DNA from: Pseudomonas gregormendelii
Lineage (GTDB): Bacteria > Pseudomonadota > Gammaproteobacteria > Pseudomonadales > Pseudomonadaceae
DNA: 64,000 nt
Reading direction: 5' to 3'
Assembly: GCF_017114825.1 (NCBI RefSeq)
Contig: NZ_JADEVO010000009.1
Coordinates: 87,407-151,406, forward strand
The stretch's first letter is position 1. Every line of letters starts with the position of its first letter. The translations under genes were made by a program, and so were the position numbers. Shown in pieces: positions 42,557-51,544 of the stretch. The notes below the pieces were generated by a model. That model had not been told where the DNA came from, did no database searches, and saw only the letters and a list, made by a program, of their open reading frames with translations.

Positions 42557-43903
42557 ATGGATACATCGCCCATGCCGCGCTCGCGTTACAAATCCCTGGT
42601 GGATACCTTTGCCGCCGATATCCGTGCCGGTCGCCTGCTGCCGGGCACCCGCTTGCCGACTCACCGCCAACTGGCCACCCGTGAAGGTCTGGCGCTGGTG
42701 ACCGCGAGTCGGGTGTATGGCGAGCTCGAAGCCATGGGCCTGGTGAGTGGCGAAACCGGGCGCGGCACCTTTGTCCGGGAGACTTCGCTGCCGCCCAATC
42801 TGGGCATCGACCAGCAGGAAGTCGTCGCTGGCATGATCGATCTCAACTTCAACTATCCGTCGCTGCCGGGGCAGGGCGAGATGCTGCGCAGTGCGTTGCG
42901 CCAGTTGGCCGCTGGCGGTGACCTGGAGGCGCTGTTGCGCTATCAACCCCATGCGGGGCGCATGCACGAGCGTGCGTCGGTGGCTCGGCACCTGGGCGCG
43001 CGCGGGCTGGCTGTCGATGCCGATCAAGTGCTGATGGTCAGCGGCGCCCAGCATGGCCTGGCGGTGACGATGATGGCGTTGCTCAAGCCGGGCGACGTGA
43101 TCGCCGCAGACGCCTTGACCTATTCGGGCTTCAAGGTGCTGGCCGAAGCGCTGCACCTGGAAATCGCGCCGATTCCTGGTGGCGCCGACGCGCCGGATCT
43201 CGAGGCCCTGGAAAAACTTTGCCGCAGTCGGCGAGTGCGGGCGGTGTACAGCATGCCGACGCTGCACAATCCCTTGGGCTGGGTGATGCCTGCCGCGCAA
43301 CGTGAGCAATTGGTGGCCATTTCGCGCAAGCACGGGCTGCTGATAATCGAGGATGCCGCCTACGCGTTCCTCGCCGAAAACCCGCCGCCACCGCTGTTTA
43401 CGTTGGCGCCGGAGCGGACCGTCTATGTGTCCGGTTTATCCAAGAGCATCGCCACCGGCCTGCGCATCGGTTTTGTCGCCGCGCCTCTGGACAAGGTGGC
43501 CGCCATCGAGCGCGCTATCCGGTCCACCACCTGGAACACCCCGGGGGTGATGACTGCGATTGCCTGTGCCTGGCTGGACGATGGCACGGTGATGCAACTG
43601 GAAGCCGAGAAGCGGGCCGACGCCCAGGCCAGGCAGATCGTTGCGTTGTGTGCGCTGGATGGGCTGCGCTGCGTGACGCATCCGTCGTCGTATTTCCTGT
43701 GGTTGCCGCTGGACGAAGATGCCCGGGCGGACCAGATTACCAAGGCGTTGATGGAGGAGAATATTGCCGTTTCGACGGCCGAGCCGTTTGCCACTTCGGC
43801 GCATGTGCCCCATGCAATTCGCCTGGCGTTGGGCTCGGTGGACATTGATACGCTTGGGCAGGCGTTGGCTCGGGTGAAGTGGATGGTGGGGGCGTATTCG
43901 TAG
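42557..43903 (+). CDS. MocR-type PLP-dependent transcriptional regulator
   Basis: 448-residue fusion of a GntR winged helix (about residues 7-75, RAGRLLPGTRLPTHRQLATR) with a fold-type I aminotransferase domain. The PLP lysine lies in YVSGLSKSIATGLRIGF (near residue 298). N-A-D contacts such as SMPTLHNPLG are present. It probably controls the divergent EamA exporter. ATG at 42557 is used, MPRSR at 42572 is an alternative; the frame is open far upstream but that part overlaps the exporter. Confidence 0.92.
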   Translation: MDTSPMPRSRYKSLVDTFAADIRAGRLLPGTRLPTHRQLATREGLALVTASRVYGELEAMGLVSGETGRGTFVRETSLPPNLGIDQQEVVAGMIDLNFNYPSLPGQGEMLRSALRQLAAGGDLEALLRYQPHAGRMHERASVARHLGARGLAVDADQVLMVSGAQHGLAVTMMALLKPGDVIAADALTYSGFKVLAEALHLEIAPIPGGADAPDLEALEKLCRSRRVRAVYSMPTLHNPLGWVMPAAQREQLVAISRKHGLLIIEDAAYAFLAENPPPPLFTLAPERTVYVSGLSKSIATGLRIGFVAAPLDKVAAIERAIRSTTWNTPGVMTAIACAWLDDGTVMQLEAEKRADAQARQIVALCALDGLRCVTHPSSYFLWLPLDEDARADQITKALMEENIAVSTAEPFATSAHVPHAIRLALGSVDIDTLGQALARVKWMVGAYS

Positions 43904-43987
43904 GCGGGTGATACGCATACTTGCCTGGCCTCTGGCAAAAGTCATTCGTTTCCTGGCCGGGACGTATTTCACCTCAAAGGTCCGACA

Positions 43988-44155
43988 ATGAAGCTTGAAC
44001 TCATACAGATGGCGGGTCGCGATGGCGATGTCGCCTACAACCTGCAGCGCACCCTGGATGCCGTTGCGGCCTGTGCGCCAGGTACCGATATCGTGATTTT
44101 CCCCGAGTCGCAGATCACCGGGTTTCTCGATCGCGCCAATATTGCCGCACTGGCG
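43988..44155 (+). pseudogene. Truncated carbon-nitrogen hydrolase (nitrilase family)
   Basis: The first 56 codons (MKLELIQMAGRDGDVAYNLQ to FLDRANIAALA) match the start of a nitrilase-superfamily amidase, with the catalytic Glu in IVIFPESQITGF. The catalytic Lys and Cys and about 200 further residues are missing. Just after codon 56 the DNA becomes the 3' end of the ABC ATPase on the other strand. The frame runs on to 44266 through that antisense DNA. A deletion or replacement joining two loci is the simplest explanation. Confidence 0.8.
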
Positions 44156-44159
44156 CGAT

Positions 44160-44945
44160 TCACAGACCAGGCGCACCGCGAAAACGCAGGATCTGCGCCC
44201 CGTCAAACGGATCAATCAGGTAATGCGCCTGCACGCCGAATGTGTCTTGCAGGCGCTTGGGCGTGAGCACTTCCACGGGGGCGCCCAGCGCCACCAGTCG
44301 ACCGCGTTCGAGCACGGCCAGGCGGTCACAGGTGAGTGCCTGGTTGAGATCGTGCAGGGCGATCACCGTGGTGACGGGCAGGGCATGCACCACCTGCAAA
44401 ATCGACAGCTGATGCTGGATGTCCAGGTGATTGGTGGGCTCATCCAGCAGCAGGATTTGCGGCCGCTGGGCCAGGGCGCGAGCGATATGCACGCGTTGGC
44501 GCTCCCCGCCGGAGAGGCTGCGCCAGGTGCGGTTTTTCAAGTGCGCGGCATCGACGTCAACCAACGCCTGCTCGACAATGTGTGCGTCTTCCCGGGACCA
44601 CGGGCGCAACGCTGACAGCCAGGGGGTTCGCCCCAGGGCAACGGCGTCGAGCACACGGATGGCATCATCGGTGTTCGCCTGCTGTTCAACCACCGCCAGG
44701 ATTTGCGCAATCGTTCGCCGTGGCAGCTTGCCCAGGCGTGTGCCGCCCAGGAACACTTCGCCCCGGGACGGCTCGCGTACCCCGGCGAGCAACTTGAGCA
44801 AGGTCGATTTACCAGAGCCATTGGGCCCGACGATGCCCAGCGTTTCCCCGCGTTGAATGTGCAGATCGATGTCGTGCAACAACTGCACCTCGCGGACATC
44901 GAACCCCAGCCCGGCGCAGCTCAATACCAACGCTTCGCCGCTCAT
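44160..44945 (-). CDS. btuD: ABC transporter ATPase, BtuD/FecE type
   Basis: 261-residue ATPase. Walker A GPNGSGKST (about 40-48), signature SLSGGERQRV, Walker B ILLLDEPTNHLD, H-loop ALHD. It overlaps the permease by 4 bp (ATGA) with GGAGGAATG upstream. Third gene of an importer headed by a cobalamin riboswitch, so cobalamin, cobinamide or a related corrinoid is the likely cargo; the FecE type also serves siderophores. The last codons (RFRGAPGL) sit at the junction with the truncated nitrilase. Confidence 0.88.
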   Translation of the reverse strand: MSGEALVLSCAGLGFDVREVQLLHDIDLHIQRGETLGIVGPNGSGKSTLLKLLAGVREPSRGEVFLGGTRLGKLPRRTIAQILAVVEQQANTDDAIRVLDAVALGRTPWLSALRPWSREDAHIVEQALVDVDAAHLKNRTWRSLSGGERQRVHIARALAQRPQILLLDEPTNHLDIQHQLSILQVVHALPVTTVIALHDLNQALTCDRLAVLERGRLVALGAPVEVLTPKRLQDTFGVQAHYLIDPFDGAQILRFRGAPGL

Positions 44946-45958
44946 CGGGCATTCCTCCGCCCGACCAGGATCAACGCAAACACCGGTGCGCCCACCAGAG
45001 CGGTGATGACCCCGACCGGAATCACCTGGCCCTTGATCAACGTCCTCGACAACACATCTGCCGCGATCAGGAACAGCGCGCCACCCAGCGCGCTGGCAGG
45101 CAGCAAGCGGGCGTGACGGGTGCCCAGCAACAGGCGCACGGCATGGGGAATGACCAGCCCGACAAAACCGATGGAGCCGACGATCGACACCATTACGGCC
45201 GTCACCAGCGCCGCGCTGCCCACCAATATGAACTGCACCCGGCGCACCGGGATACCAAGGGAGGCTGCGGAATCGACCCCGAACGTGAAGGCGTCCAGCG
45301 CCCGCCGGTGCCACAGGCACACCGCCAGGCCGAGCAGGGCCACGGGCACCGATAACCACACCGACGGCCAGCGCACGCCACTGAGATTGCCCAGCAGCCA
45401 GAACAGGATGCCGCGAGCCTGCTCGGCACTGGCGGACTTGGTGATCAGGAACGCTGTCAGCGCGTTGAACAATTGCGAGCCGGCAATGCCGGCCAGGATG
45501 ATCTGCCCGGTGCCGCTGGACGACCCGCTGACCCGCGCCAGCAAAATCACCAGCACGAAGGCTGCGACAGCCCCGGCGAAAGCGCCGACGGATAACGAAA
45601 TGGCCCCCGCGCCCAGCCCCAGCAACGCCACCAGAACCGCCCCTGTGGAAGCCCCGGCGGAGATACCCAGCAGGTAGGGATCGGCGAGTGGATTGCGCAG
45701 CAGTGATTGCAGGATCACCCCACAGGTGGCCAGGCCTGCACCGCAAGCCGCGGCCACCAGTGCCCGGGTCAGGCGGTAGTTCCAGACGATGCCTTCGTCG
45801 ATCGGGTCGAGCACATGGCCGGCTGCCCACAATTTGTTGGCCAATACCTGGAACACCACGCCCGGCTCGATCGGCGTTTCACCAATGGCCACGCCGGCGA
45901 TCACCGCCAGCAGCAGTGTGACGAAGGCCAGCAGCGTGCGAATCAGCGTCCCGGTCAT
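44942..45958 (-). CDS. btuC: ABC transporter permease, BtuC/FecCD type
   Basis: 338-residue membrane protein with about ten helices. Landmarks of the FecCD family are RLTRALVAAACGAGLATCGV near the start, QSLLRNPLADPYLLGISAGA and GFVGLVIPHAVRLLLG, the ATPase contact. It overlaps both neighbours by 4 bp. Substrate assigned from the riboswitch upstream of the operon. Confidence 0.9.
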   Translation of the reverse strand: MTGTLIRTLLAFVTLLLAVIAGVAIGETPIEPGVVFQVLANKLWAAGHVLDPIDEGIVWNYRLTRALVAAACGAGLATCGVILQSLLRNPLADPYLLGISAGASTGAVLVALLGLGAGAISLSVGAFAGAVAAFVLVILLARVSGSSSGTGQIILAGIAGSQLFNALTAFLITKSASAEQARGILFWLLGNLSGVRWPSVWLSVPVALLGLAVCLWHRRALDAFTFGVDSAASLGIPVRRVQFILVGSAALVTAVMVSIVGSIGFVGLVIPHAVRLLLGTRHARLLPASALGGALFLIAADVLSRTLIKGQVIPVGVITALVGAPVFALILVGRRNAR

Positions 45959-46968
45959 TTCGGCAAGTCGTAGCCGTTGATGGCGGTGGCCAGTGTTTCC
46001 AGGCCATCGAACATCCGCAGGCTGGCCTGCATCGCCATGGCGTCGAGGATGATGATGCGATTGTTTTTCACCGCGTCCATGTTGCGCGTGACCGGGTCAC
46101 TGCGCAGGAAGGCCAGTTTCTTTTCGTGGTCGTCAGCCGGGAAGCGGCGCCGATCCATACGGGCAATCACCAGGAATGTCGGGTTGGCCTTGGCAATGGT
46201 TTCCCAGCCCACCGTTGGCCATTCTTCGTCGGACTGCACCACGTTGCGCACGCCCAGGGTGTTGAGCATGAAATCGGGAATGCCCTTGTGGCCGGCGACA
46301 TAGGGGTCGATATCCAGGCTGGCGCTGGAGAACCAGAACAGCGCGCTGGTGTGCTTCAGGTCCTTGTTTTGCACCATGGCAATGGACTTCGCCAGGCTGG
46401 CCTTGAGCTCGGCGTTCAACTTCTCGCCACGCGCCTGCACATCGAAGATTGCCGCCAGCTGGCTGACGCTCTTGTACAGGCTGTCGATGCGAAACGCTTC
46501 GAGCCGCGTGCCGTCGGCGCCCACCAGGTTGTCCTTGGCTTCGCAGTCGGAAGGCATCAGGTAGGTGGGAATCTGCAACTCATGGAATTGTTCGCGGGTG
46601 CCGACTGCGCCTTGCGGGCCGACCATCCACTCCAGTTCCACTGCCACCAGCTGTGGCCGCTTGCCAATTACCGCCTCGAAGCTCGGCTCGTTGTCAGCCA
46701 GGCGCGGCACCTTGTCGTTCTCGGTCTTGTAGCGGCCCAGCACGTCGTTGAACCACAGCGAGGTGCCCACCAGCCGGTCGCTCAATCCCATGGCGTAGAG
46801 CATTTCCGTGCCGGCCTGGCCGATGGTCACTGCTCGGCTCGGCGCCTGCTGGAACGTCAGCGTGCTGCCGCAGTTCTCCACGGTCAGGGGGTATTGCGTC
46901 GGTGCCGCCTGGGCGAGGGCGCACAGACCCAGGCCCGTGCAGAGGGTGGCGAAGCGGGGCAGCAGCAT
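45955..46968 (-). CDS. btuF: ABC transporter substrate-binding protein, BtuF/FecB-like
   Basis: 337-residue periplasmic protein, signal peptide MLLPRFATLCTGLGLCALAQ, then AAPTQYPLTVENCG. Two-lobed type III binding fold: SRAVTIGQAGTEMLYAMGL opens the first lobe and KNNRIIILDAMAMQASLRMF lies near the end. GGAGAT precedes the ATG. First gene of btuFCD-like operon; the cobalamin riboswitch ends 155 bp upstream. Confidence 0.87.
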   Translation of the reverse strand: MLLPRFATLCTGLGLCALAQAAPTQYPLTVENCGSTLTFQQAPSRAVTIGQAGTEMLYAMGLSDRLVGTSLWFNDVLGRYKTENDKVPRLADNEPSFEAVIGKRPQLVAVELEWMVGPQGAVGTREQFHELQIPTYLMPSDCEAKDNLVGADGTRLEAFRIDSLYKSVSQLAAIFDVQARGEKLNAELKASLAKSIAMVQNKDLKHTSALFWFSSASLDIDPYVAGHKGIPDFMLNTLGVRNVVQSDEEWPTVGWETIAKANPTFLVIARMDRRRFPADDHEKKLAFLRSDPVTRNMDAVKNNRIIILDAMAMQASLRMFDGLETLATAINGYDLPK

Positions 46969-47123
46969 GGGCGATCTCCAGTTGAACCGTAAACGGAGCA
47001 GGGCAATACGGACTGGAAACACATCATCGAACGCTGCCGCAAATGCAGTGCACTGCTGATCACCAAGGTGACCCGCGCGCCAAGGATGTCCTTCCCGGAC
47101 ACCCCGCCGGTTAGTGATTTTTT

Positions 47124-47270
47124 GCCGGCAGGTCTCCTGACTGGTGCGTCATCACCTGGCTCCGGCCTTCCCGGGAGCGATCCCAGTGGCAATCGTGGAG
47201 CAGGCTCAGCACCTACAGTTGCGGGGGCAGTTCCGTTTGATGCTGCGCGAGCATCACGGATTCCCTATTA
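47124..47270 (-). promoter_or_regulatory. Cobalamin riboswitch
   Basis: On the minus strand, all B12-riboswitch landmarks occur in order: AATAGGGAA at the 5' side, AACTGCCCCCGCAACTGTA, GCCACTGGGA, GGGAAGGCCGGA, and the B12 box AGTCAGGAGACCTGCC at the 3' end (47127-47142). It precedes the btuFCD-like operon and should lower its expression when adenosyl- or methylcobalamin is plentiful. This is a direct pattern match to a well-known class. Confidence 0.94.
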
Positions 47271-47362
47271 ATCCCATGTGGAAACCGGCGGCGGCATGGT
47301 AGTCGATCCGGCTGCCCTTGGGGAACCCGCGTGCCCAATTCCCGCAGGCGCTGCGCAGGCGC

Positions 47363-47418
47363 TGCGTAGGAGCTGCGTAGGAGCTGTCGAGTGCAACGAG
47401 GCTGCGATCTCTTGATCT
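47363..47418. repeat. REP unit with a repeated tip
   Basis: GAGGCTGCGATCTCTTGATC half of the first REP family, preceded by tandem AGGAGCTGCGT / AGGAGCTGTCGAG. Slightly degenerate. Close by, at about 47440-47458, ATCCAGCA is repeated in tandem. Confidence 0.7.
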
Positions 47419-47485
47419 TGCCTTTGCGCTAATCTCAGCAATCCAGCAATCCAGCAACAGCCCACTCCACCCCAGGAGCCCAGCC

Positions 47486-47887
47486 ATGTTCAGCCACATT
47501 ATCCTAGGCGCCCGCGATCTCGCCGCCATGACCACCTTCTACGACACGATCCTCCAACCCCTGGGCCTGGAGCGCATGCCCGACGAAAACGATGGCGGCC
47601 CACCGGGCTCGGGCTGGCAGTATCCGGGCAAGAGCTGGCCACAGTTCTTCATCCAGTTGCCCTACAACGGGTTACCGGCGAACTGGGGTAATGGCACCCA
47701 GGTCAGCTTTGCCTGCCGCTCGCGCGAGCAGGTGCAGGCCGCCTGGTCAGCGGCCATCGCCACAGGCGCGACGGATGAGGGCGCCCCCGGGATACGCGCG
47801 CATTACTCACCGGATTATTTCGGCGCCTATTGCAGTGATCCGGAGGGCAACAAATTGTGCTTTGTGCATGCGGATGGGTTGGAGTGA
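47486..47887 (+). CDS. VOC-family (glyoxalase-like) protein
   Basis: 133-residue metal-binding-fold protein, MFSHIILGARDLAAMTTFYD, two beta-alpha-beta-beta-beta units. C-terminal FGAYCSDPEGNKLCFVHAD is typical of VOC members annotated as dioxygenase or lactoylglutathione lyase relatives. The Glu/His ligand set is partly visible (H4, the late E122). Actual activity unknown. RBS CAGGAG. Confidence 0.85.
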   Translation: MFSHIILGARDLAAMTTFYDTILQPLGLERMPDENDGGPPGSGWQYPGKSWPQFFIQLPYNGLPANWGNGTQVSFACRSREQVQAAWSAAIATGATDEGAPGIRAHYSPDYFGAYCSDPEGNKLCFVHADGLE

Positions 47888-47917
47888 GAAGGCGTCAGTG
47901 CAGCCAACACAAGACGT

Positions 47918-48895
47918 CTAGTGCACCGCTACCTGCCGGCGCTCCCCCATCGGCGACAGACCAAAATAGCGGCTGTAGCACTTGGAGAAATGTGCCGGTG
48001 AAACGAAGCCGCACGCCAGGGCGACATCGCGGACCTGCGCCTCGCTACGCAGCAGCAACTGCCGGGCCCGGGACAGGCGCAGTTCCAGGTAGTACTGACT
48101 GGGTGTGCGCTTGAGGTGTTTGTGAAACAGTCGCTCCAGTTGCCGCACCGACACCTCGTTCAAGCGCGCCAGTTCTTCCAGCCCCAACGGCTCCTCGATG
48201 TTGGCTTCCATGATCGCCACAATCTGGCTGAGCTTGGGCTGGGAGGTGCCGAGCTTCTGCCGCAGCGGCACGCGCTGGCGTTCCTGGGCGCCTCGGGCGC
48301 GATCACACAACAGCAGTTCCGCGGCATGGGCGGCGATGTCCCGCCCGCCAGGTTCGCGAGCGATCAACTGCAACGTCATGTCCATGGCCGCCACTCCGCC
48401 GGAGCAGGTGTAGCGGTCGCGATCGAGTTCGAACAACTGGTTGGAAATGACGATGCCGGGAAAGCGCTCGCTCAGCGCCTCGTAGTCCTCCCAGTGGATC
48501 GTGCAGCGGTAACCCTTGAGCAGGTCAGCCCGGGCGAGCAAGTGGCTGCCGGTGCAGATGCCGCCCAAGGGCACCTGCAGATGCGCCAGTTTGCGCAGCC
48601 AGCCGAGCAACGGTCGGCTGCTGTGATTGGACACGATCGGGTTGGAGCCCACCACAAACAACATGTCGAGTTTCGGTGCGTCTTCGATCGAGTAATCGGG
48701 CAGGATGCGCATGCCGTTGCTGGCGGTGACCGGCTCCAGGCTGGCGGCGATGATCAGGGTGCGGTACATCGGCTGGCGGGCGGCCATGTTGGCCATGCGC
48801 AAGGTTTCCACGGCGGAGGCGAAGCCGATGGTGGTGAAGTTCTGGATGACCAGAAAACCCACGGTTTTCACTGGCCGTTGTTCGTAGGCAGACAT
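47918..48895 (-). CDS. GlxA-type AraC-family regulator (DJ-1/PfpI domain plus HTH)
   Basis: 325-residue regulator. Residues about 8-190 are a DJ-1/PfpI-like domain (VKTVGFLVIQNFTTIGFASA, GGICTGSHLLARADLLKGYR), which in this class senses small molecules. Residues about 220-315 are the AraC double HTH (LEELARLNEVSVRQLERLFH, then CGFVSPAHFSKCYSRYFG). The ATG at 48895 (MSAYEQRPV) fits the family. It sits beside the permease-creatininase genes on the same strand, likely their regulator. Confidence 0.92.
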   Translation of the reverse strand: MSAYEQRPVKTVGFLVIQNFTTIGFASAVETLRMANMAARQPMYRTLIIAASLEPVTASNGMRILPDYSIEDAPKLDMLFVVGSNPIVSNHSSRPLLGWLRKLAHLQVPLGGICTGSHLLARADLLKGYRCTIHWEDYEALSERFPGIVISNQLFELDRDRYTCSGGVAAMDMTLQLIAREPGGRDIAAHAAELLLCDRARGAQERQRVPLRQKLGTSQPKLSQIVAIMEANIEEPLGLEELARLNEVSVRQLERLFHKHLKRTPSQYYLELRLSRARQLLLRSEAQVRDVALACGFVSPAHFSKCYSRYFGLSPMGERRQVAVH

Positions 48896-48929
48896 GGACC
48901 ATCCTCTTGTTCTGCGCTTGTACAAATAA

Positions 48930-48964
48930 AAAACCGGCCAGTTTCGTGGTGCGAAAGCGGCCGG
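48930..48964 (-). terminator. Terminator after the amino-acid permease
   Basis: Long hairpin with CCGGCC / GGCCGG at its base and GTTTCG / GCGAAAG-type pairing inside. On the minus strand it ends in a T-run, lying about 40 bp past the permease stop and just upstream of the GlxA regulator start. Confidence 0.75.
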
Positions 48965-49002
48965 AAAGAGGTGAGCGGGGGGCAGCTTGACGCTGTTTGA
49001 CC

Positions 49003-50391
49003 TCAGGCGTTGCGGGTTTCAGCAGGTGCTGGCGCAGGACGTTTCCTGGAGTTGAAAATCGCGCCCATGCACACGATGGACAGGGTCAGCGCACCGGTCG
49101 CCAGCACTTCCATGCGGTGCTGCGGCAGAATCAGCATGACGGTCAGGATGCTCAGAATGCACAAAATCACCAGGTAGCTGAGCCACGGGTAGAACCACAT
49201 CTTGAAGACGATCGGGTGTCCCGAGGCGTTCATCTTGCGGCGCAATATCAGCTGCGACACGGCAATCGCCAGGTACACCAGCAAGGCCACGGCTCCGGAA
49301 CTGGCCAGCAGGAAAGCGAACACCTCGTTGGGGGCAAAGTAATTCAGTGCCGTGGTCAGGAAGCCCACTGCGGTGCTGGCCAGCACGGCGATGTAGGGTA
49401 CGCCGGAGCCTGAGGTTTTTTGCAGGATGCGCGGGCCGTCGCCCCGTTTGCTCAGGGAGTAGACCATGCGCGAGGCGGTATAGATGGCGGAGTTCAGGCA
49501 GCTGGCGACGGCAATCAGGACCACGATGTCGACGATCATCTTCGCGTGGGGAATGTTCATCAGCTCCAGCGCCCGTTGATACGAGCCCACTGTCACCAGC
49601 ATCGGGTCATTCCAGGGAACGATGGAGATGATCAGGAACACCGAGACGATGTAGAAAATCCCCATTCGCCACACGACCGAGTTGGTCGCACGGGTGATCT
49701 GCTTCGACGGGTTCTGCGATTCGGCTGCGGCAATGGTAACAATCTCGGTGCCCATGAAACTGAACACCGTGGTGAGCATCGCGCCGATGACGGCGGTCCA
49801 GCCATTGGGCATAAAGCCGCCGAACTCCTTGCTGAGCTGGGCCACGCCACTGACGGTGGTCTCGGGCAGCCCACCCACCAGCGCCAGCGCACCTAGGGCG
49901 ATGAACCCCAGCACGGCGATGACTTTAAGCATGGCGAACCAGAATTCGAACTCGCCGTAGCGCGCCACGCTGAACAGGTTGGTCAGGGTCAGCAGCCCGG
50001 TGACCGCTATGGCGAACTCCCAAGTCTGGATGGACGGGAACCAGGCGTGGAGGATGGCGGCGGCAGCGATGGCTTCGATGGGAATCACCAGCACCCAGAA
50101 CCACCAATAGAGCCAGCCGATGGTGAAACCGGCACTACGGCCCATGGCGCGTTCGGCGTAGGTGGAAAACGACCCGGTGTCGGGCGAGGCCACAGCCATT
50201 TCGCCGAGCATGCGCATGACCAGCACCACCAGGGTGCCGGAAAATATATACGCCAGAATCGCCGCAGGTCCGGCCGACGCGATGGCGTGGCCCGAGCCGA
50301 TGAACAGGCCGGCGCCAATGGCTCCGGCGATGGACAACATTGTGACGTGACGCTGCTTGAGGCCTGGCGCCAGAGTTGAGGAACTGGACAT
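49003..50391 (-). CDS. Amino-acid/GABA-type permease (APC family)
   Basis: 462-residue inner-membrane symporter with about 12 helices, closest in look to GabP. The start MSSSSTLAPGLKQRHVTMLS is followed by the GAIGAGLFIGSGHAI motif that binds the carboxyl/amino group of the substrate. It lies 91 bp downstream of creatininase on the same strand, which suggests creatinine or a breakdown product such as sarcosine as cargo. That is contextual inference. Confidence 0.88.
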   Translation of the reverse strand: MSSSSTLAPGLKQRHVTMLSIAGAIGAGLFIGSGHAIASAGPAAILAYIFSGTLVVLVMRMLGEMAVASPDTGSFSTYAERAMGRSAGFTIGWLYWWFWVLVIPIEAIAAAAILHAWFPSIQTWEFAIAVTGLLTLTNLFSVARYGEFEFWFAMLKVIAVLGFIALGALALVGGLPETTVSGVAQLSKEFGGFMPNGWTAVIGAMLTTVFSFMGTEIVTIAAAESQNPSKQITRATNSVVWRMGIFYIVSVFLIISIVPWNDPMLVTVGSYQRALELMNIPHAKMIVDIVVLIAVASCLNSAIYTASRMVYSLSKRGDGPRILQKTSGSGVPYIAVLASTAVGFLTTALNYFAPNEVFAFLLASSGAVALLVYLAIAVSQLILRRKMNASGHPIVFKMWFYPWLSYLVILCILSILTVMLILPQHRMEVLATGALTLSIVCMGAIFNSRKRPAPAPAETRNA

Positions 50392-50482
50392 GAGACTTAC
50401 CCTTTTTTTGTTGTATTTGAGAGGGTGAAGCGTTAACCGCAGTGTTACCTGGTCGGGCACGTCCGTGCGCTGTTCAAGTCAT

Positions 50483-51256
50483 TCAAGCAAAGGCTTCGCG
50501 TACCGCAGCGCTGATACCGGACACGCAGACGTCGAGGATCAACTCGCCTTTCTCGCGGCTGGAACCTTTGGGCGAAGACAGCGTGCCGCATGCGGGCGTG
50601 CGCTCAGGGATGATCGGGAAGACGTCGTAGGGCGGGAAGGTGGCGGGGGGATGATCCACCGCCCGGTCGAGATCGACCTTGTCCGGGTGCAGGGCCAGCA
50701 TCAGCGAAGTTTCGAAGACGCCGCCGTGCTCGATATCCCAGCCGAGGAATCCCTCGGGATACAGCTTGGCGATGACGGCCGGATCGTTGACAAAATCCCA
50801 GTAGGACAGCACCACCACCTTGAAGTCGGTGATGCCGCCATAGCGCAGTTCGCGCAGCGCCAGGTCGATGCCCTCGACGATGAACATCGAGTTTTCAAAA
50901 TGTCCATTCATCAGCACGAGCTTGCGCGCTCCGTGGCGTGCCAGCTCGCGAATGATGTCCTGCACGGTGTGGGTGAGGGTGGCGCCATCGAGGCTGGTGG
51001 TGCCAGGAAAGTGATTGCCACCGCCGGATTTCTGCTGGGACTTGTAGCCGTACGCCAGTGCGGGCAACACCAGGCCACTGACGTTATGCGCCACCGCCTT
51101 GCAGATCGCGGTGGGCAGCAGGACATCGACCTCCATGCACATGTGGTGTCCGTGCTGCTCCAGAGCGCCCACCGGCAGGAAGATCGGGCATCCGGTCGCG
51201 ACTTTTGCCGCGTATTCCGGCCAGGTGAGTTCTCCAATGACGACGCTGTTGTTCAT
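50483..51256 (-). CDS. crnA: Creatininase (creatinine amidohydrolase)
   Basis: 257-residue enzyme interconverting creatinine and creatine. Residues matching the two-metal site of the P. putida enzyme are present: E33 and H35 (GALEQHGHHM), D44 (EVDVLLP), H119 and E121 (LMNGHFENSMF). YGYKSQQKSGGGNHFPGTTS is a strong family signature. ATG at 51256 is preferred; an ATG four codons earlier is possible. No creatinase or sarcosine oxidase gene is in the window, so later steps are encoded elsewhere. Confidence 0.95.
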   Translation of the reverse strand: MNNSVVIGELTWPEYAAKVATGCPIFLPVGALEQHGHHMCMEVDVLLPTAICKAVAHNVSGLVLPALAYGYKSQQKSGGGNHFPGTTSLDGATLTHTVQDIIRELARHGARKLVLMNGHFENSMFIVEGIDLALRELRYGGITDFKVVVLSYWDFVNDPAVIAKLYPEGFLGWDIEHGGVFETSLMLALHPDKVDLDRAVDHPPATFPPYDVFPIIPERTPACGTLSSPKGSSREKGELILDVCVSGISAAVREAFA

Positions 51257-51544
51257 CTGTACACCCATCTAAGTAATTGACCCACAGGTCATTTTCAGGC
51301 CGTGGCGGGTAGAACGATTCGATCAGATTGGCAGGTGGCCGATTTGTCCAAATCCGACCCGTAGTTGGCAATACGGCCTCATGCAGCTCCTTGCGCCGGC
51401 CACAGGTCGGGTCTGATCAATTGCAGGTCGGGCGTGCACAAAAAACACTGATGGCGATCTGCTGCAATGCTGCCAGCCAGCCAAGGATGCGTGGGGTTGG
51501 CCGCGACAGGAATGAGGCACTTCGAACACCTGGGGAAAAATGTC
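51257..51544. other. Divergent control region of the creatinine locus
   Basis: 288 bp between crnA and the ABC importer, which point apart. It should carry both promoters and the binding site of the GlxA regulator. I see no unambiguous promoter boxes or direct repeats. Confidence 0.55.

Noticed and set aside
44160..45830. 556-codon minus-strand frame joining the ATPase with an upstream Arg/Gly-rich part
   Set aside because: The part above 44945 overlaps the permease in a different frame and is not family-like; only the ATPase from 44945 is real.
46995..47060. Plus-strand HIIERCRKCSALLITK, resembling half of a phage Com-type zinc finger
   Set aside because: No start codon in a proper position, the second CxxC pair is missing, and the frame runs into the riboswitch on the other strand. 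Likely chance or a very old remnant.
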